A stretch of 64,000 bases of DNA from Paraglaciecola polaris LMG 21857 (GTDB lineage: Bacteria; Pseudomonadota; Gammaproteobacteria; Enterobacterales; Alteromonadaceae): the NCBI RefSeq assembly GCF_000315055.1, contig NZ_BAER01000017.1, positions 310,001 to 374,000 on the forward strand, read 5' to 3'. A program made the position numbers and the translations under genes. Shown one piece after another: positions 17,223-25,787 of this stretch (its first letter is position 1; the number at the start of each line of letters is the position of its first letter). A model generated the notes under the pieces. It saw only the letters and a list, made by a program, of their open reading frames with translations, was not told the origin of the DNA and did not search any database.

Positions 17223-19202
17223 ATGAACAGTTTACATACCCACAAACGGGCAATAAATGCGAACAGCAAAAGCCCTCACGTAAAATTTAGAAGCATTGAC
17301 GTCGGTGACTGCGTTTGGACCAAAGGCTTCTGGGCCGATAAATTTAAACAGGCCGAAGGGATTATGGTGCCAAATATGGGGGCGATCCTCAAAGGTGATG
17401 TAGGCCATGCTTACAATAACTTTAAGGTTGCTGCCGGTCTTCAATCAGGCGAAGCCAAGGGTATGCTCTGGCACGATGGTGATTTTTATAAATGGATGGA
17501 AGCCTCTATCTATGTATACGGCATTAATAAAGATGCAAAAATTTTGCTCGAAATGGACGAGATCATTGACGTTATTCGTAAAGCGATGTGCGAAGACGGC
17601 TATATGCACACCCACAACCAAATCCTAGACAAGCCTCGCTGGGAAACAGTTTGCGATCATGAGTTATACAACGGCGGCCACTTAATCACAGGGGGGGTTA
17701 TTCATCACCGCATTACTGGGCAAACCAATTGGTTAGACTTAGCGATTAAACACGCCGATTACCTTTACGCTGTATTTAAACCACGGGAAGAACAGCTTGC
17801 ACGTTTTGGTTTTAATCCTTCACAGATCATGGCGTTAGTTGAGCTTTACCGTGAAACCAATAACAAAAAATATTTAGAGCTTGCGGATATTTTTGTCACT
17901 ATGCGCGGCTCGGTGTCTATGGAATTACATGACAGCGTTCCTTATTGGTTTACGGGCGATCAGTGCCAGATGAAAACACCTTTGCGGCAAGAAACGGAAG
18001 CCGTAGGCCATGCTGTTACTGGTATGTATTTGTATTCAGGAGCCGCAGACGTATATGCAGAAACCGGTGAAACCGAACTGCTTGATGCGTTGAAACGTAT
18101 TTGGTCAAGTGCCACTGAACGTAAGATGTACGTGACAGGTGCGTTAGGTCAGTGTCACCACGGAGCCTATGATGATCAGAATATGATCCATGAAGGTTTC
18201 ATCGATGATTACCTTATGCCCAATTCAACGGCCTACAATGAAACCTGCGCGAATATCTCTAATGCAATGTTCAATTGGCGTTTACTGGGTATCACAGGAG
18301 AAGCCAAACACGCGGATGTCATTGAACTCGTTTTACATAACAGCGCCATGGTAGGGATAAGCACCGAAGGGGACAAATATTTCTACGCTAATCCTCTCAG
18401 AATGAATTTTGGTCAACGTGAATATTCCGATCACTGCGATTGCACTGAATCTCCGGATCGTGAAGCGTACATCGAGTGTTTCTGTTGCCCACCAAACTTA
18501 GTACGCACCATCGCTCAAGTATCAGCCTGGGCTTATAGCCTGACGGATGTAGGGCTGGCGGTAAACCTATTTGGTAGCAATGCGTTAAACACCAAGTTAC
18601 TGGATGGCTCAACGCTTCGCCTTAGCCAACAAACTGACTTTCCATGGGACGGCAAGGTTGCGTTAAAAATTGAGGAATGTAAGAGCGCGCTTTTTGACAT
18701 ACAAATACGTATTCCAAGCTGGGCCAAAGGTGCCACTTTGAGTGTCAATGGTGAAACCATTCCTGTCGTAGAAGCGGGGCAATACACCAAAATTGAGCGA
18801 CAGTGGCAAGCTGGTGACAATATTACGTTAAACATGCCCATGGACATTCAGTTCGTTGAAGGCCACCCACGTATTGAAGAAATTCGTAATCAAGTCGCGG
18901 TTAAACGTGGCCCTTTGGTTTATTGTATCGAGACTCCTGATATACCAGAAAGTAGCAGTATTTTAGACATGTATATCGGCTCAGACTCGGCATTGACAGC
19001 GCACTACCGAGACGATTTTTTAGGTGGCATGACAACGATTTCTGCGGATTTATTGGTGCGAAAAGACAGTACCAGTGAAATGTATAATCAGGTCAAAAAG
19101 CCCCAGTGGGATGCAATTCGTACCGAATTTGTGCCCTATTATGCATGGAGCAACCGAGGTACTGCAGAAATGACGGTATTCTTACCTATCGTCTGGAAGT
19201 AA
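17223..19202 (+). CDS. GH127-type glycoside hydrolase (beta-L-arabinofuranosidase-like)
   Basis: A 659-aa protein of the DUF1680/GH127 family with an (alpha/alpha)6 core and C-terminal beta-sandwich region (ALFDIQIRIPSWAKGATLSVNG onward). The catalytic set known from bifidobacterial HypBA1 can be placed: a Glu acid/base at E324 (IHEGF), the Glu-x-Cys metal pair E340-T-C342, and the Cys pair C421-C422 in ECFCCPPN, one of which is the nucleophile and zinc ligand. The spacing of 16 residues between the two Glu also matches what I recall for HypBA1. There is no signal peptide, so it acts in the cytosol on imported oligosaccharides. It is convergent with gntR. Beta-L-arabinofuranosidase is the type activity, but related families differ in substrate. 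Confidence 0.88.
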   Translation: MNSLHTHKRAINANSKSPHVKFRSIDVGDCVWTKGFWADKFKQAEGIMVPNMGAILKGDVGHAYNNFKVAAGLQSGEAKGMLWHDGDFYKWMEASIYVYGINKDAKILLEMDEIIDVIRKAMCEDGYMHTHNQILDKPRWETVCDHELYNGGHLITGGVIHHRITGQTNWLDLAIKHADYLYAVFKPREEQLARFGFNPSQIMALVELYRETNNKKYLELADIFVTMRGSVSMELHDSVPYWFTGDQCQMKTPLRQETEAVGHAVTGMYLYSGAADVYAETGETELLDALKRIWSSATERKMYVTGALGQCHHGAYDDQNMIHEGFIDDYLMPNSTAYNETCANISNAMFNWRLLGITGEAKHADVIELVLHNSAMVGISTEGDKYFYANPLRMNFGQREYSDHCDCTESPDREAYIECFCCPPNLVRTIAQVSAWAYSLTDVGLAVNLFGSNALNTKLLDGSTLRLSQQTDFPWDGKVALKIEECKSALFDIQIRIPSWAKGATLSVNGETIPVVEAGQYTKIERQWQAGDNITLNMPMDIQFVEGHPRIEEIRNQVAVKRGPLVYCIETPDIPESSSILDMYIGSDSALTAHYRDDFLGGMTTISADLLVRKDSTSEMYNQVKKPQWDAIRTEFVPYYAWSNRGTAEMTVFLPIVWK

Positions 19203-19229
19203 CACTCAATACATAACGAATTTATTTTT

Positions 19230-19260
19230 GGCAGGTCGCGGTAACCGATACCGTCCTGCC
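19230..19260. terminator. Hairpin after the GH127-type gene
   Basis: GGCAGG (19230-19235) pairs with CCTGCC (19255-19260), with an inner CGGTA/TACCG stem. It lies between the convergent GH127 and gntR genes. The T-run is upstream on this strand (TTTATTTTT), so it would serve as an intrinsic terminator mainly for the leftward gntR transcript. Confidence 0.6.
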
Positions 19261-19315
19261 TTAGCGTTTACGTATTATCTTCGCTGTTTAACCGAGCAAC
19301 ACGCAGCCCCTGAGA

Positions 19316-20065
19316 CTAATTCAATTCCACCAAATAATGATATTTGTCACTGCGACAACGACTGATGCGATATTCCATCGGCTTGTCGTTCAACGACTGC
19401 GCAATGCGCGTGACTTCTAACAACGGCTCACCCAATTTAATATTTAAGGTATCCGCATCACTTTGCGTTGCCAGATCCGCTTTTATGCTATCGCGGATAG
19501 TATGTACCGTCAGATTGAAGTTCGTTTGATAAAAATGGTACAGAGTGTGTGGTACATCTTTTTCGTCTAACAAGGCTTTAAACCACTTATGTGGCAGATA
19601 AATGGTTTCGGCAATGCAAAATTCGTTGTCCAATATGCGCCTTCTGATTAACACGATCACTTTATCTTTAGGATTCAGTGATAACGCCGCAGCCACTTTC
19701 TTATTTGCCGTTTGGGTTGAAATAGACAGCAACTCAGCTTTGGGCAACTCTGGGCTTTTGCCGTCCGCGATTAAAGGGTAAAAACGATAAAGACCATGAT
19801 GTCCGGTGTGCTCGGAAACGAAGGTACCAATGCCTTGGCGGCGCGTCAGAATTTTTGCACTGGTTAAGCTATTCAGTGCTTTACGCACCGTCCCCTGACT
19901 GACGCCAAACTCACTGGCGAGCTGAAACTCGTTGGGTAGCATTTCACCGGGTTTCCAGCGCTGCTCAACAATAAGCTGAGTAACTTGCTCTTCCACCTGT
20001 TTATACAAGGGTTGGAAAGCTAAGCCTGGGCGACTAAGTTTATTGTCAAAGCGATTCTCGTTCAT
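19316..20065 (-). CDS. GntR-family (HutC/UTRA) transcriptional repressor
   Basis: About 249 aa from ATG 20065; a TTG at 20074 extends the frame but has no better ribosome site. The N-terminal GntR winged helix reads PLYKQVEEQVTQLIVEQ...GEMLPNEFQLASEFGVSQGTVRKALNSL, ending in ILTRRQGIGTFV. The C-terminal UTRA ligand domain runs from about residue 95 (LIRRRILDNEFCIAETIYLP). UTRA regulators respond to small metabolites, often sugars. The gene is divergent from the GH31-TRAP operon. A TCTTATAcAAGA copy and a half-matching copy lie in its own promoter, and perfect copies occur at the GH31, TonB-receptor and aldo/keto-reductase promoters, so it is the natural candidate for the common repressor. Binding is inferred. 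Confidence 0.92.
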   Translation of the reverse strand: MNENRFDNKLSRPGLAFQPLYKQVEEQVTQLIVEQRWKPGEMLPNEFQLASEFGVSQGTVRKALNSLTSAKILTRRQGIGTFVSEHTGHHGLYRFYPLIADGKSPELPKAELLSISTQTANKKVAAALSLNPKDKVIVLIRRRILDNEFCIAETIYLPHKWFKALLDEKDVPHTLYHFYQTNFNLTVHTIRDSIKADLATQSDADTLNIKLGEPLLEVTRIAQSLNDKPMEYRISRCRSDKYHYLVELN

Positions 20066-20085
20066 ATACAGCAAATTTATTAAAA

Positions 20086-20127
20086 CATTATATAAGAGTA
20101 ATATTAACTACCTGTCTTATACAAGAT
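20086..20127 (-). promoter_or_regulatory. Imperfect GntR-type operators in the gntR promoter
   Basis: GTCTTATACAAGAT at 20114-20127 is the palindrome with one mismatch. CATTATATAAGA at 20086-20097 keeps the core and one arm, and overlaps a possible -10 TATAAT for gntR (complement 20087-20092). They lie 20-60 bases upstream of the gntR start, consistent with autoregulation. Weaker palindromes than at the target promoters are usual for a self-controlled repressor. Confidence 0.6.
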
Positions 20128-20291
20128 AATATCGATTGGTTTACATTAAACTTTGCACTGAATTAATTTACTGCAGATCCTCAACCTCAATACCTCCCTA
20201 GATTTAAGGCACTTTTAAGCGTCTTTTCAAGTACTTAAAAAACACATCGCCTCTTCTAAAAATCGCTACCGCAACTAATAGACAACAATGA

Positions 20292-20336
20292 TTGACAAGA
20301 ATTTAACACTACTATAACTTATATCTTATATAAGAT
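20292..20336 (+). promoter_or_regulatory. Promoter and perfect operator of the GH31-TRAP operon
   Basis: TTGACA (20292-20297), 17 bases, TAACTT (20315-20320), AT, then the perfect 14-bp palindrome ATCTTATATAAGAT (20323-20336). The operator covers the expected transcription start, 80 bases before the GH31 ATG. The same arrangement recurs before the aldo/keto reductase gene at 41164-41208 and, with a weaker -35, before the TonB receptor at 25570-25616. A repressor bound here would block RNA polymerase. Confidence 0.75.
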
Positions 20337-20416
20337 TGGATTAGGTTAACGCGTTGCACTGCATCATCCTTCGCGCTTAACCTATGTTATGTCATTATCA
20401 CCAGTGAGAAAAATTC

Positions 20417-22492
20417 ATGTCTGCATTTGATGTTACCGCTCCTAATTGGAATCAAATAAAACAAGCCAATGTTACTGGCGCAGCCAGTCTAGCAAGCGAT
20501 GGTGGTGTAATATTACCCACGTCACAGGGTGATTTACACATCACATTTCATACCTTTGGTGTGCGCCTGCGGATCGGTATCAGTGGGCAAGCCGATTATG
20601 GTCTATTGGTGACCACCCCCGATATCATCAGCCCTGACATAGTCAACAGTGAACAGCAATGCACACTTATCGCTGGTGACAGTAAATTAGTAATTAACCA
20701 CACCCCATTCACGTTTGAACTTTTTCAAGGTAATAAAAGTGTGCAACAAACGGCGAATGACGGCCACTTTGTACGCCGTTACCGTCTGCCGCCATTAGCG
20801 AAAGTAGATGAAGGCTGGTTAATCAGTTTAGAACTTGGCACCGAAGAAGCGGTTTATGGCCTAGGCGAAAAGTGGGCCAGTTTAAACAAACGCGGACAAT
20901 TAGTACGCTCTTATAATCACGATGCCCTAGGCGTTAACGCTGAAATTTCTTATAAAAACACGCCATTTTGCTGGAGTCCAAGCGGGTGGGGAGTATTTGT
21001 GCATACACCATCACCCGTGACCCACGCTGTAGGTTATGCAACTTGGTCACAGCGCTCCTACGGTGTGTTAGTAGAAGATGAAGCTTTAGACATTTTCCTC
21101 ATGCATGGTGATGACGGTCAGGCCATCATTAATACCTACACAGATTTAACCGGTAAAGCACCTACCCCACCGGTTTGGAGCCTAGGCGTTATCTTATCGA
21201 AAGCCTATTACAAAGACGTGCCGGAATTGCTGGCTACAGCAAAAGACGTGCGGGCGCATAAAATGCCCTGTGACGTTATCACTCTTGATGGTCGTGCTTG
21301 GCAAGATACCGATACCCGCTTCGCGTTCGAATGGGATCCTAAACGCTTTGACGATCCAGCGGCGGTCATCAATCAACTAAAAGCTGACAATTTCAAAGTG
21401 TGCATTTGGGAATATCCCTTGGTGTCGGTACAACATCCTTTGTTTGCTGAAATGGCCAAAAAAGGCTGGTTGTTGAAAGACAAACGCACAGGCGAAGCCT
21501 ATCAATATCAATGGGATATGAGTGCATTCGCAGAAGTACTTACTCCTTTGCCTGAGTCTGGCATTGTCGATTTCACTCATCCAGACGCCTATCAATTTTG
21601 GTTAGAGTCGCACAAGCCATTATTTGATTTAGGTGTGGACATGATCAAAGCAGACTTTGGTGAGCAAGTCGAAGATGACAACATGTTGGCATATAGCGGC
21701 GACTCAGGTAATCGCCTGCACAATGTGTACAGTTTTTTATATAACAAATGTGTGTATGAAGCGGCCGAAAAGTATTCCAAAAATGGCCCATTTTTGTTTA
21801 GCCGGTCTGCGTGGACGGGTTCACAACGTTTCCCAAGCCAATGGGGCGGTGACCCGCAAGCAGATTGGGGCGGCCTAGGCGCGAGTATTCGTGGCGCCTT
21901 ATCATGGGGCATGTCAGGAGCACCATTTTTTGCCACTGATGTAGGCGGTTTCTACAAAGACACTCGAGACCAAGAGCTTTTTATTCGCTGGTCACAAGCG
22001 GCAGTATTCAGTGCCCATATGCGTTTGCATGGCATAGGTCAGCGCGAACCATGGAGCTACGGCGTTGAGGCAGAAGAAGCGGTAAACCAGGCCCTTGTGC
22101 TGAGATACCGTTTACTGCCTTACATCTATAGTGCTATGCAGCAAGCTACTCAAACAGGCGTGCCATTGATGCGCGCCATGGCCCTGGCCTTTCCAAAAGA
22201 CCGTCTAGCGGCTGCATTCGAGCTGCAGTTTATGTTCGGTGACGATATGTTAGTGGTGCCATGCTTGAAGCCCGGCGGTGAAGTGGACTTTTATTTGCCC
22301 GAAGGCGAATGGGAACGCTTCCCAAGCGGGCAAACCTACCAAGGTGGGAAAACTTATGCCTTAACCCTGGGGTTACAGGAAATGGCGGTATTTGTACCAA
22401 AAGGTAAACGCATCCCCTTAGGTCCTGACGTTGAACACACAGACGCGTTGGCGGATCAGCAACCGCAAATTAGTCATTATTGGCCTAAATAG
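20417..22492 (+). CDS. GH31 alpha-glycosidase
   Basis: A 691-aa cytosolic glycoside hydrolase family 31 enzyme closest in motifs to YicI-type alpha-xylosidases. The nucleophile is D413 in DMIKADFGEQV and the acid/base is D479 in QWGGDPQADW, 66 residues apart as in YicI. It has the N-terminal beta-sandwich (YGLGEKW) and a C-terminal domain (FYLPEGEWERF). Subsite -1 reads R301-F-A-F304, and F512 follows in DVGGF. As I recall, sulfoquinovosidase YihQ has Arg-x-x-Trp and a Tyr at these places, so the Arg is kept and the two aromatics are changed. An anionic or sulfonated sugar is therefore possible but not proven; alpha-xyloside or alpha-glucoside are alternatives. It is the first gene of an operon with a TRAP transporter. 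Confidence 0.9.
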   Translation: MSAFDVTAPNWNQIKQANVTGAASLASDGGVILPTSQGDLHITFHTFGVRLRIGISGQADYGLLVTTPDIISPDIVNSEQQCTLIAGDSKLVINHTPFTFELFQGNKSVQQTANDGHFVRRYRLPPLAKVDEGWLISLELGTEEAVYGLGEKWASLNKRGQLVRSYNHDALGVNAEISYKNTPFCWSPSGWGVFVHTPSPVTHAVGYATWSQRSYGVLVEDEALDIFLMHGDDGQAIINTYTDLTGKAPTPPVWSLGVILSKAYYKDVPELLATAKDVRAHKMPCDVITLDGRAWQDTDTRFAFEWDPKRFDDPAAVINQLKADNFKVCIWEYPLVSVQHPLFAEMAKKGWLLKDKRTGEAYQYQWDMSAFAEVLTPLPESGIVDFTHPDAYQFWLESHKPLFDLGVDMIKADFGEQVEDDNMLAYSGDSGNRLHNVYSFLYNKCVYEAAEKYSKNGPFLFSRSAWTGSQRFPSQWGGDPQADWGGLGASIRGALSWGMSGAPFFATDVGGFYKDTRDQELFIRWSQAAVFSAHMRLHGIGQREPWSYGVEAEEAVNQALVLRYRLLPYIYSAMQQATQTGVPLMRAMALAFPKDRLAAAFELQFMFGDDMLVVPCLKPGGEVDFYLPEGEWERFPSGQTYQGGKTYALTLGLQEMAVFVPKGKRIPLGPDVEHTDALADQQPQISHYWPK

Positions 22493-22518
22493 CACCCTAC
22501 TCTGCCGGAGAACACCTC

Positions 22519-23070
22519 ATGCAAAATGCTGTCAGTCGCGGGTTACTAGCGCTTAATCGCCCGTTAGGTAAGGTCAATTATACCATCAGCTCCCTAGGTA
22601 AAAATATCGCGGGGGTGTTACTTAGCGCTATGCTGCTGATGATATTAGCCCAAGTGTTCTATCGCTACGTATTGAATGACTCATTAGCTTGGACCGAAGA
22701 GCTCGCCAAGTACCTTATGGTGTGGGTTGCATGCTTAGTCGCACCATGGGCATATAGAGAAAATTTGAATGTTTCTATTGAGATGTTCGCCGATGCCCTG
22801 CCGAGCGGACTGCGCCGAGTAACCGAAGTCATCATTACCTTATTGGTTATCATGATAAGTGGAATGTTTTTTAAGCAGAGTGTGGCGTTTTGGCAAGGCG
22901 GCATGGAAATCTATGCCTCATCAATGCCGATCAAACTAGCGTATTTCTACGCTTGTGCACCACTGATGTTTGCCGCGTTATTTTTAGTTGGTATTGAAAA
23001 CTTAATTAAACAACTCTTTGCCCGAGATTATCTCACCGAGCAAACTATTCCCCCAATGGAAGTCGAATAA
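22519..23070 (+). CDS. TRAP transporter small membrane subunit (DctQ-type)
   Basis: A 183-aa protein with four hydrophobic helices and the DctQ hallmarks QVFYRYVLNDSLAWTEELAKYLMVWVACLVAPWAYRE, read here in pieces, then an amphipathic link and two further helices. DctQ proteins join the periplasmic binding protein system to the large permease. It lies 26 bases after GH31 and is followed directly by the large subunit (stop at 23070, next ATG at 23072), so all are one operon. The substrate is set by the DctP protein below. Confidence 0.92.
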   Translation: MQNAVSRGLLALNRPLGKVNYTISSLGKNIAGVLLSAMLLMILAQVFYRYVLNDSLAWTEELAKYLMVWVACLVAPWAYRENLNVSIEMFADALPSGLRRVTEVIITLLVIMISGMFFKQSVAFWQGGMEIYASSMPIKLAYFYACAPLMFAALFLVGIENLIKQLFARDYLTEQTIPPMEVE

Positions 23071-23071
23071 T

Positions 23072-24358
23072 ATGTCTATCAGTTATTTTTGGGTTTTCAT
23101 TTTATTGTTAACCGCCGGTACACCTGTGGTATTTGCTTTGTTAATTGGACCGGGCGTGAGTTTGATGCTAGATGGTAATCAAGTGTTTTTCTCAGCGCTG
23201 TTAACCCGATTATATTCGGGGATGAATTCATTTCCATTGATGGCCGTGCCCTTTTTCATCTTAGCCGGTGAGCTGATGAATCAAGGTGGTATTACGCAAT
23301 CAATCGTGCGCTTTAGCCAAACCTTAATTGGTCACTATCGTGGCGGCTTAGCACAAGTGAATATTTTATCCTCGGTATTATTTGCGGGGCTTTCAGGCTC
23401 AGCGGTAGCTGACACATCGGCTTTGGGGAAAATGCTTATTCCCGCCATGGAAGAAAACGGTTACAGCCGGCGCTTTGCCGCTGCGGTGACAGCAGCATCG
23501 TCAGTCATCGGACCGATTATTCCCCCATCGGGGATCATGATCCTGTACGCCTTTATAATGAATGTATCAGTAGCAGGCATGTTTTTGGCCGGCATTACCC
23601 CAGGTTTATTGATTTGTGCAGGCTTAATGATTGTCACCAGCCGCATTTCCAAAAAACGTAATTATCCGGTAGCCAATAAAAAAGCCACTTGGTATGAACG
23701 TGGTAGTGCCTTTAAAAAATCATTTTTACCCTTGTTAACACCGGTTATATTGTTAGGCGGTATTGTATTGGGGGTATTTACACCGACAGAAGCAGCCGCT
23801 GCCGCTGCGGGTTATGCACTGATCATTACCTTGTTTGTTACCAACACCCTCAAATTCGATAAGCTACCGCACATATTAGTGAATGCGGCAGTTCAGTCAG
23901 GCACGATATTACTATTGGTCGGCTCGGCAGTCACCTTCGCCTGGATCATAACGGTATCGGGTATGGCAGATATGCTGGCTGCAAATATCGTGGGTATTAC
24001 CGACAACGTGTTATTACTGTTGCTTATCATCAACCTGTTCTTATTTGCCATCGGTATGTTCCTCGATGCAGGTCCTGCGATATTGATCCTAGGCCCAGTA
24101 TTGGCTCCAATATTTATATCCTTGGGGATAGACCCACTGCATTTTGCGGTGATCATGTGCGTTAACTTAACGGTTGGCCTCGCGACCCCTCCCATGGGCT
24201 TGGTGCTTTTTGTAGCTGCATCAGTGTCAGGGGAAAAAACCGAGAATATCGCCTATGAGATGCTGCCCTTTTTAGCAGTAGAAGCCTTGGTAATATTCAT
24301 CATTACTTATTTTCCTGCGGTCACTATGACCTTGCCTCGTCTATTTGGGTTTGCCTGA
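23072..24358 (+). CDS. TRAP transporter large permease (DctM-type)
   Basis: About 428 aa and 11-12 transmembrane helices of the DctM family (Na+-driven import). Conserved segments are FFILAGELMNQGGIT, GLSGSAVADTSALGKMLIPAMEENGYSR, IGPIIPPSGIMILYAFI, FTPTEAAAAAAGYAL and NLTVGLATPPMGLVLFV. The open frame extends upstream to 23018 inside dctQ, but ATG 23072, just after the dctQ stop, gives the normal N-terminus. Its TGA at 24356 is followed one base later by the ATG of the binding-protein gene. Confidence 0.94.
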   Translation: MSISYFWVFILLLTAGTPVVFALLIGPGVSLMLDGNQVFFSALLTRLYSGMNSFPLMAVPFFILAGELMNQGGITQSIVRFSQTLIGHYRGGLAQVNILSSVLFAGLSGSAVADTSALGKMLIPAMEENGYSRRFAAAVTAASSVIGPIIPPSGIMILYAFIMNVSVAGMFLAGITPGLLICAGLMIVTSRISKKRNYPVANKKATWYERGSAFKKSFLPLLTPVILLGGIVLGVFTPTEAAAAAAGYALIITLFVTNTLKFDKLPHILVNAAVQSGTILLLVGSAVTFAWIITVSGMADMLAANIVGITDNVLLLLLIINLFLFAIGMFLDAGPAILILGPVLAPIFISLGIDPLHFAVIMCVNLTVGLATPPMGLVLFVAASVSGEKTENIAYEMLPFLAVEALVIFIITYFPAVTMTLPRLFGFA

Positions 24359-24359
24359 T

Positions 24360-25400
24360 ATGAATACAAAACGCATCGTACTTCTTGCTGTTTATGCCTG
24401 TATTGCAGTTGCCAGTGTTGTGGGTATGGTTAACTCAAATTCTGATCGCGCCGAATTCATCATTAAAGCGTCCATACAGGCGTCGACCCAAGATGAAGAC
24501 TATGTGGGCTTGCTCGCATTTAAAGAATATGTTGAACAGGCCAGCAAGGGCCGAGTTCAGGTACAACTGTATTCATCAGGGCAGTTTTGTGGCGGGGTAC
24601 CTGAGTGTATCGGTAACCTGCAAAAGGGTGTATTGGAAATGTTTCCTACCACAGCTGGCGGGACGGGGAATTTCTTCGCGCCTGCTCAAGTGCTTGATTT
24701 ACCTTATGTATTCGATAATGACAAACAAGCTCAATGTGTTCTCGATGGACCGATCTTAGGTAAAATGCGTGAAACGGTATTGGCGCAAAATCTACAAATT
24801 CGCTTAATGGGTGTGACCAACACTGGTGGCTGGCGTAATTTCGCCACGACCCGTAAACCGATACATCATCCCCGGGATTTAGTCGGGCAAAAAATTCGCA
24901 CCACCCCAGCCAAAATACAACAAGAACTGGTTCGTCAACTTGGAGCAAACCCTACCCCAGTGTCATGGGCTGAACTGTATACCGCCTTAGCTACGGGCGT
25001 GGTCGAGGGCAGTAAAAACGGGATTCAAGATATTATCGGCGCTAAATTAGAAGAGCACTTAAAATACATAGTGCTCGACGGTCATTCATATATGGCTGCT
25101 TTATGGTGGTTTTCTGAGCCCGTATGGCAGTCATTGCCAGCTGATATTCAAGAAATCATTGAACAAGGTTTTGTCCTCCAGCAAAAAGCGGCAAATGATC
25201 TGGTCTTTAACCAAGAAGCCAATTCGTACACCTTATTCGAAAAAGCCGGTGGTACCGTTTATCGCCCCACTGCGGATGAAAAGCAGGCATTTAAAGATGC
25301 GTCAAAAGATATGCGTCAATGGTTTGAAGATAATTATGGCAATGACTGGCTACAATTATTAGAAAGTTCAGTGGCTCAATGTTCGCGTCAATCCGGTTAA
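24360..25400 (+). CDS. TRAP periplasmic substrate-binding protein (DctP-type)
   Basis: About 346 aa from ATG 24360; an in-frame TTG at 24345 inside dctM is unlikely. An N-terminal hydrophobic segment (RIVLLAVYACIAVASVVGMV) acts as signal or anchor. The DctP core is clear: LAFKEYVEQASKGRVQVQLYSSG, the Arg that salt-bridges the acid group of the ligand in VGQKIRTTPAKIQQ, and WAELYTALATGVVEGSKNG. TRAP ligands are almost always anions: carboxylates, sugar acids or sulfonates such as isethionate, taurine or DHPS. Co-transcription with a GH31 glycosidase implies import of an acidic sugar or glycoside. It is the last gene of the operon and is followed by a hairpin. Confidence 0.92.
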   Translation: MNTKRIVLLAVYACIAVASVVGMVNSNSDRAEFIIKASIQASTQDEDYVGLLAFKEYVEQASKGRVQVQLYSSGQFCGGVPECIGNLQKGVLEMFPTTAGGTGNFFAPAQVLDLPYVFDNDKQAQCVLDGPILGKMRETVLAQNLQIRLMGVTNTGGWRNFATTRKPIHHPRDLVGQKIRTTPAKIQQELVRQLGANPTPVSWAELYTALATGVVEGSKNGIQDIIGAKLEEHLKYIVLDGHSYMAALWWFSEPVWQSLPADIQEIIEQGFVLQQKAANDLVFNQEANSYTLFEKAGGTVYRPTADEKQAFKDASKDMRQWFEDNYGNDWLQLLESSVAQCSRQSG

Positions 25401-25442
25401 CTCTGTTAGCAACTTGTATCAATTCTATTTATAACCGTTATA

Positions 25443-25473
25443 AGCAGACCTAACATTCGTTTATAGGTCTGCT
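25443..25473. terminator. Hairpin after the TRAP operon
   Basis: AGCAGACCTA (25443-25452) pairs with TAGGTCTGCT (25464-25473) around an 11-base loop, 42 bases after the dctP-type stop. No T-run follows, so termination may need a factor. Confidence 0.55.
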
Positions 25474-25569
25474 GCAAGGTGCCTTGTATATAAGGCCTAG
25501 CAAGCTTACTCCGATATTCCTGACCTACCAGAACTCGAAAAACTGTTTTAACAAAAAGATTGCAATTAG

Positions 25570-25616
25570 TTAACTTTATGGTTAAATTTTGTCTATCTTT
25601 TGTCTTATATAAGACA
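25570..25616 (+). promoter_or_regulatory. Promoter and 16-bp perfect palindrome before the TonB receptor
   Basis: TGTCTTATATAAGACA at 25601-25616 is an exact 16-bp palindrome containing the same core as at 20323-20336. A TATCTT (25594-25599) sits 2 bases before the 14-bp operator, with TTAACT (25570-25575) 18 bases further up as a weak -35. The spacing of -10 and operator is as in the other two target promoters. It lies 171 bases before the receptor ATG. Confidence 0.7.
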
Positions 25617-25787
25617 TCTAATGTATGACACAAGATGCCCTATAAGTCATCGTAATGACTGTTTCGCTCAAATCAGTGGAACTGCATATTAAATGAAGAA
25701 TGGTAAGCCGAGATAATAAACACACTGCTCAATTGCTGTCTGGACACACGGCAACTGAATACTGGACTTACCCCTAAAACAGAGATC

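Noticed and set aside
20417-22492. Calling the GH31 enzyme a true sulfoquinovosidase
   Set aside because: The Trp and Tyr of the classical signature (as recalled) are Phe here; only the Arg is kept. Kept as a finding, not as a call.
25406-25633. Minus-strand open frame spanning the operator before the TonB receptor
   Set aside because: It overlaps a hairpin and a palindromic operator and has no protein-like features.
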